DNA of 64,000 bases, from assembly GCA_033063855.1 (NCBI GenBank), contig CP093829.1, positions 23,281,537-23,345,536 of the forward strand, written 5' to 3'. The position numbers and the translations under genes were made by a program. A model generated the notes under the pieces. That model was given only the letters and a program-made list of their open reading frames with translations, searched no databases and was not told the origin of the DNA. Shown piece by piece: positions 60,911 through 64,000 of the stretch. This stretch comes from Smittia aterrima (Eukaryota; Arthropoda; Insecta; Diptera; Chironomidae). Each line of letters starts with the position of its first letter. Within the stretch, counting starts at the first letter, position 1.

Positions 60911-63900
60911 CCCGGGCTGAATAAACGAATGCAAACGATCGATGTTGAGAATTTTCTCTGCGAGAGATGTCCAAGAGCACGGGAAGTGTCGCGTTTCGCT
61001 GTAATGACAGAAAGAAATGATGAAAACACGATAAACAATCAATTTCTGATAACTTCGTGTCATAATGACGGTGTAATCAACTTTTTCCCATTAAAAAAAT
61101 CTTCCGAGAGCTAATTTAATATTAATGTTTGGTTTAGCGACATCGACGCGTTATTGAATCAAAAAGCAATTTGCATAATTGTCAACGCGACAAGCAGCAA
61201 CGGAAAGCGTCGCACTCGAAACATAAATAACTTCCCGGTCACATGTTTAATGAAATAATGAAGCTAATGCAATTTATTTCAAGAAATTATCGTCTTCTCT
61301 GTTAAATTACGATCGAGAAACTTTTTTTTTGTTGAATGAAGACGAAGCTACTCAAGCCAATTCATTCTACAATTTATCGTGGACGAGGTAGGGCAGCTCC
61401 TCGAATGATTCTTATTAATTTATTAGCAAAGCCTCGAGCGAAACGAATTCCTCTTAACACGACTCGGGAATTTCACCTGCAGCTCATTTTCATCCTTTCA
61501 ATATCTTTAAAATTGGATCGCGACGCTCGCTTGTTCGATAAAATTCGCCCAAGTTTTAATTAAATAAAGGTCAATCAGCTCAACACATTTCGCTACCTAA
61601 AAGGCATCAAAAGACGAGGCAACAAAGCAGAATCGAAAGCGATCAGAAGCGAAGAAACATAAAGTTGATTACTAAAAACACGAAACCAAGCGAGAGCAAG
61701 CGAAAGAAACTGCGGTTCAATTAAAATGATTTAATTGCTCGTCTGAATGTCTCTCGGTTTGGAGCGAGAGTACTTTATCAACAGCACTCGATGACTTTAC
61801 AATTCCATTTTATGCCAGAAAGTGTCGCCAAACTACAAGTCAACGCTGTCAGGTTGAGTCTAAAATTAAATTGCAATAACAATTCAATTAAGGAAAAGTC
61901 TTGTGATCTTATCGACCTGGAAACGAGCGAAATCGCTGTTCGGTTGATTTGCTTGGAAGCTCAACATTTATCGCAATAAACATCAGAAGATATCAACGAG
62001 TGAATTAATCTCAACGCTCTTAATTGCGAGATGTTAAGCGGTTGCTGGGCCGCTCTGCATTATTCAATCACTTTAAATTGTGTGTTGCGATTCAATTAAT
62101 TGTTGCTTTGCCAGCATCGCAATTTAATTTATTTTTATAAGCTTTTCGTTCCATAAAAAAATGTTCAAAGATTGATCTTGCACTTTATTCCGTTACTCAG
62201 TCATAAAACAATCACGTCGTGTTTTCGTTTCGCAATGAAAACTTTGATCTCGATTAACGATAATATTTATTTAATTACGCTGAATTTAATTATTTGTCCA
62301 TTAATGTCGCGACGTATGACTTTTGCATGCTAAACGATCGGCAGGAGAAATCCCAAGCGCGCCACACAAAAAAAAATTGAATCTGAGAACAACTTCACAT
62401 GCAAAGCTAATGTGACAATCAACCGAAAAACTTAATTAAGATCTTTGTCGGTTGATAATGTGATCTCTCTCGATACACGGCAAGTAATTAGTTGACGCAA
62501 TTAATTTGCAAGTTCCGTGTCAAAGATGGTGCATCATGCAAAAGCCTTGCTCTGCACTTCGGTGACTAATTTAATCGAGAGCAATCTGGATAAACTTGAC
62601 CTCATCCGTTTGCTGCTGTTGCATTTGCTTTTGATAAATTAGTTTCGTTTCCTGTTCTCCCCGAACTTCTAACTTACACAAATTAAATCGAAGATAATTA
62701 CTTAATTATCTGTTTGCTTCGAAATGACTTGCTCGACTTCACGGTCTCGTTTCTTTTTTTCCATTCCTCGACGAAATGATGAAGATGTCATTCAATCGAA
62801 AGAAGCAATTAAAAGCAGACTTCATTCCTGAAGATGAGTTTGCGGTAAAAACTCGAATTCCTGTCTCGATTCGATTCCTTTTATTTAATTATTGCCGATC
62901 GCCTTAAACAGAGTCGTGTCCTTATCGGAGAGTGCGACGATGCTTTTATGCTTTTAAGGGCGTTTGCAGTGAGGAATGCTACAAAAGAAATGGAATTTCA
63001 TGTTGTTCGAGCGAACATAAACGGCGAACTTCTCTCGCTCGCATCGTCATGATTGACTCAAATTACTTTAAACTGATTTAATGTTTTATGAATACTTCGA
63101 ATTCCCACTCAAGATATTTTTTCTCTCTCTCTCTCTTTTCAGATCATGTCTTCGTGATCTCAAACACTTATTTCCCATGTCAGCTCCGCTAAAGCAACAT
63201 TGTTGTCTAATTAAGGAACGTAGTGCATGGCTGATTTACAACATTGTAGCGGCTTCAACTTCAAATAGAGTCCTGGCCTCGCATTCGACAGATTTCTCCA
63301 CGCTACTTTGTAGTTGATCTCGCGTCAAATGTAATTGCCATTGACAGCTGTTTAATTAGTTTTCCATAAAAGTAACGGGTCCACGTGAGAGATTCATGTC
63401 GAAATACAACAAACACGAAAAAACGATTTTGATGCGAAAAATTAATCAGGAAACGATCTACATCCAAAGCGACGAGATTGATCCGCGATAATTTATGTAA
63501 TTTCCTTTCGCGTGATTCAACTCTAACGGAGAGAACAAATACTCATCAATTCAAATGATCGAAGCTCTGCTTGGCAATTAATTATCGTGTGTCGAAGAAA
63601 TCGCCATAAACTCGAACAAATGACTTGGCTTTGTTAGCTTGAGAGCGATTGGAAATAATTTTAATGACAAATGCCTCAAGCGGGGGCTGACACAGCAGAA
63701 TAAAAAAAAACTTTTAACACATTTCTGTTTGTTTCTTTCGAGTGCATTGTGTCGTTTGCCAAAAAATGAGAATGCACCCCAAGCTTAAAGTCCCTCGAGT
63801 CATTTATCAGCTCCAGAAGCATTAATCATCGATATATTTTTTATATCTCGCCATGAAAGATGTTTTGATGGTTTTTCTGTTCGTTTTTCGGGCTCTTTCT

Positions 63901-64000
63901 TTATTTATTGCGCAAATTAACGATTTCACTCGACGTGGCAGTAAATTGAATTCCACTTGATGTATTCCCATCGGGGATTGTTTCTTGTTTATCTGCTTGC
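60911..64000. other. upstream flank of aristaless, no gene seen
   Basis: About 3 kb expected to hold the aristaless 5' UTR, promoter and nearby regulatory DNA. The frame stays open for 51 codons above the start but lacks similarity to the family there. No TATA/initiator pair was convincing. A (CT)7 run is at 63123-63136. Confidence 0.5.

Noticed and set aside
1..64000. CRISPR arrays, bacterial operons or prophage
   Set aside because: Introns, poly(A) signals and animal gene families show eukaryotic nuclear DNA; no spaced direct repeats were seen.
1..64000. transposons or viral insertions
   Set aside because: No transposase, reverse transcriptase, integrase or long terminal inverted/direct repeats could be recognised by reading.

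Overview
This is animal nuclear DNA, most likely from an insect. Genes are split by short GT-AG introns (often 50-80 bp), the sequence is AT-rich, poly(A) signals are AATAAA, and the gene set is insect-like: aristaless, Pde11, mio, a Bgcn/YTHDC2-type helicase. Small introns and fly-like protein forms suggest a lower dipteran (midge-like), but the species cannot be fixed from sequence alone. A 100-base run of N (56649-56748) marks a scaffold gap.

Layout. (1) 1-11080 is gene-poor; only one weak possible exon (838-1101, minus) was seen. (2) 11113-29195 is a compact housekeeping block of six genes: FANCD2 (minus), BPNT2/IMPAD1-type phosphatase (plus), mio (minus), ADCK1 (plus), a MOV10/SDE3-type RNA helicase (plus) and a YTHDC2/Bgcn-type DExH helicase (minus). 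Two divergent pairs (FANCD2/BPNT2 and mio/ADCK1) start only about 180-230 bp apart, and BPNT2/mio and MOV10-like/YTHDC2-like converge within about 85-230 bp. (3) 29626-34074 holds four tandem plus-strand genes for secreted, catalytically dead trypsin-like proteins with hydrophobic, GPI-signal-like C-termini. This is the most unusual locus in the window. (4) 35390-45738 is Pde11 (minus), a dual-specificity cyclic nucleotide phosphodiesterase with two GAF domains, in 13 readable coding exons. (5) 45739-57822 is gene-poor. (6) 57823-60910 is the homeobox gene aristaless (minus, three coding exons), followed by about 3 kb with no gene seen.

Functionally the genes are mostly unrelated: interstrand-crosslink repair (FANCD2), Golgi sulfation by-product removal (BPNT2), amino-acid signalling to TORC1 (Mio, GATOR2), mitochondrial atypical kinase (ADCK1), RNA control (two helicases), cyclic nucleotide signalling (Pde11) and appendage patterning (Aristaless). 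The long empty stretches around Pde11 and aristaless probably carry distal regulatory DNA, but no particular enhancer could be demonstrated by reading.

Most notable points: the four triad-less protease homologues with a shared 44-bp identical tail segment in two of them; a YTH-like domain without its usual cage tryptophans on a helicase that keeps its ATPase motifs, joined by a Q/N/G-rich linker; and a phenylalanine-to-tyrosine change at homeodomain position 49 of Aristaless.
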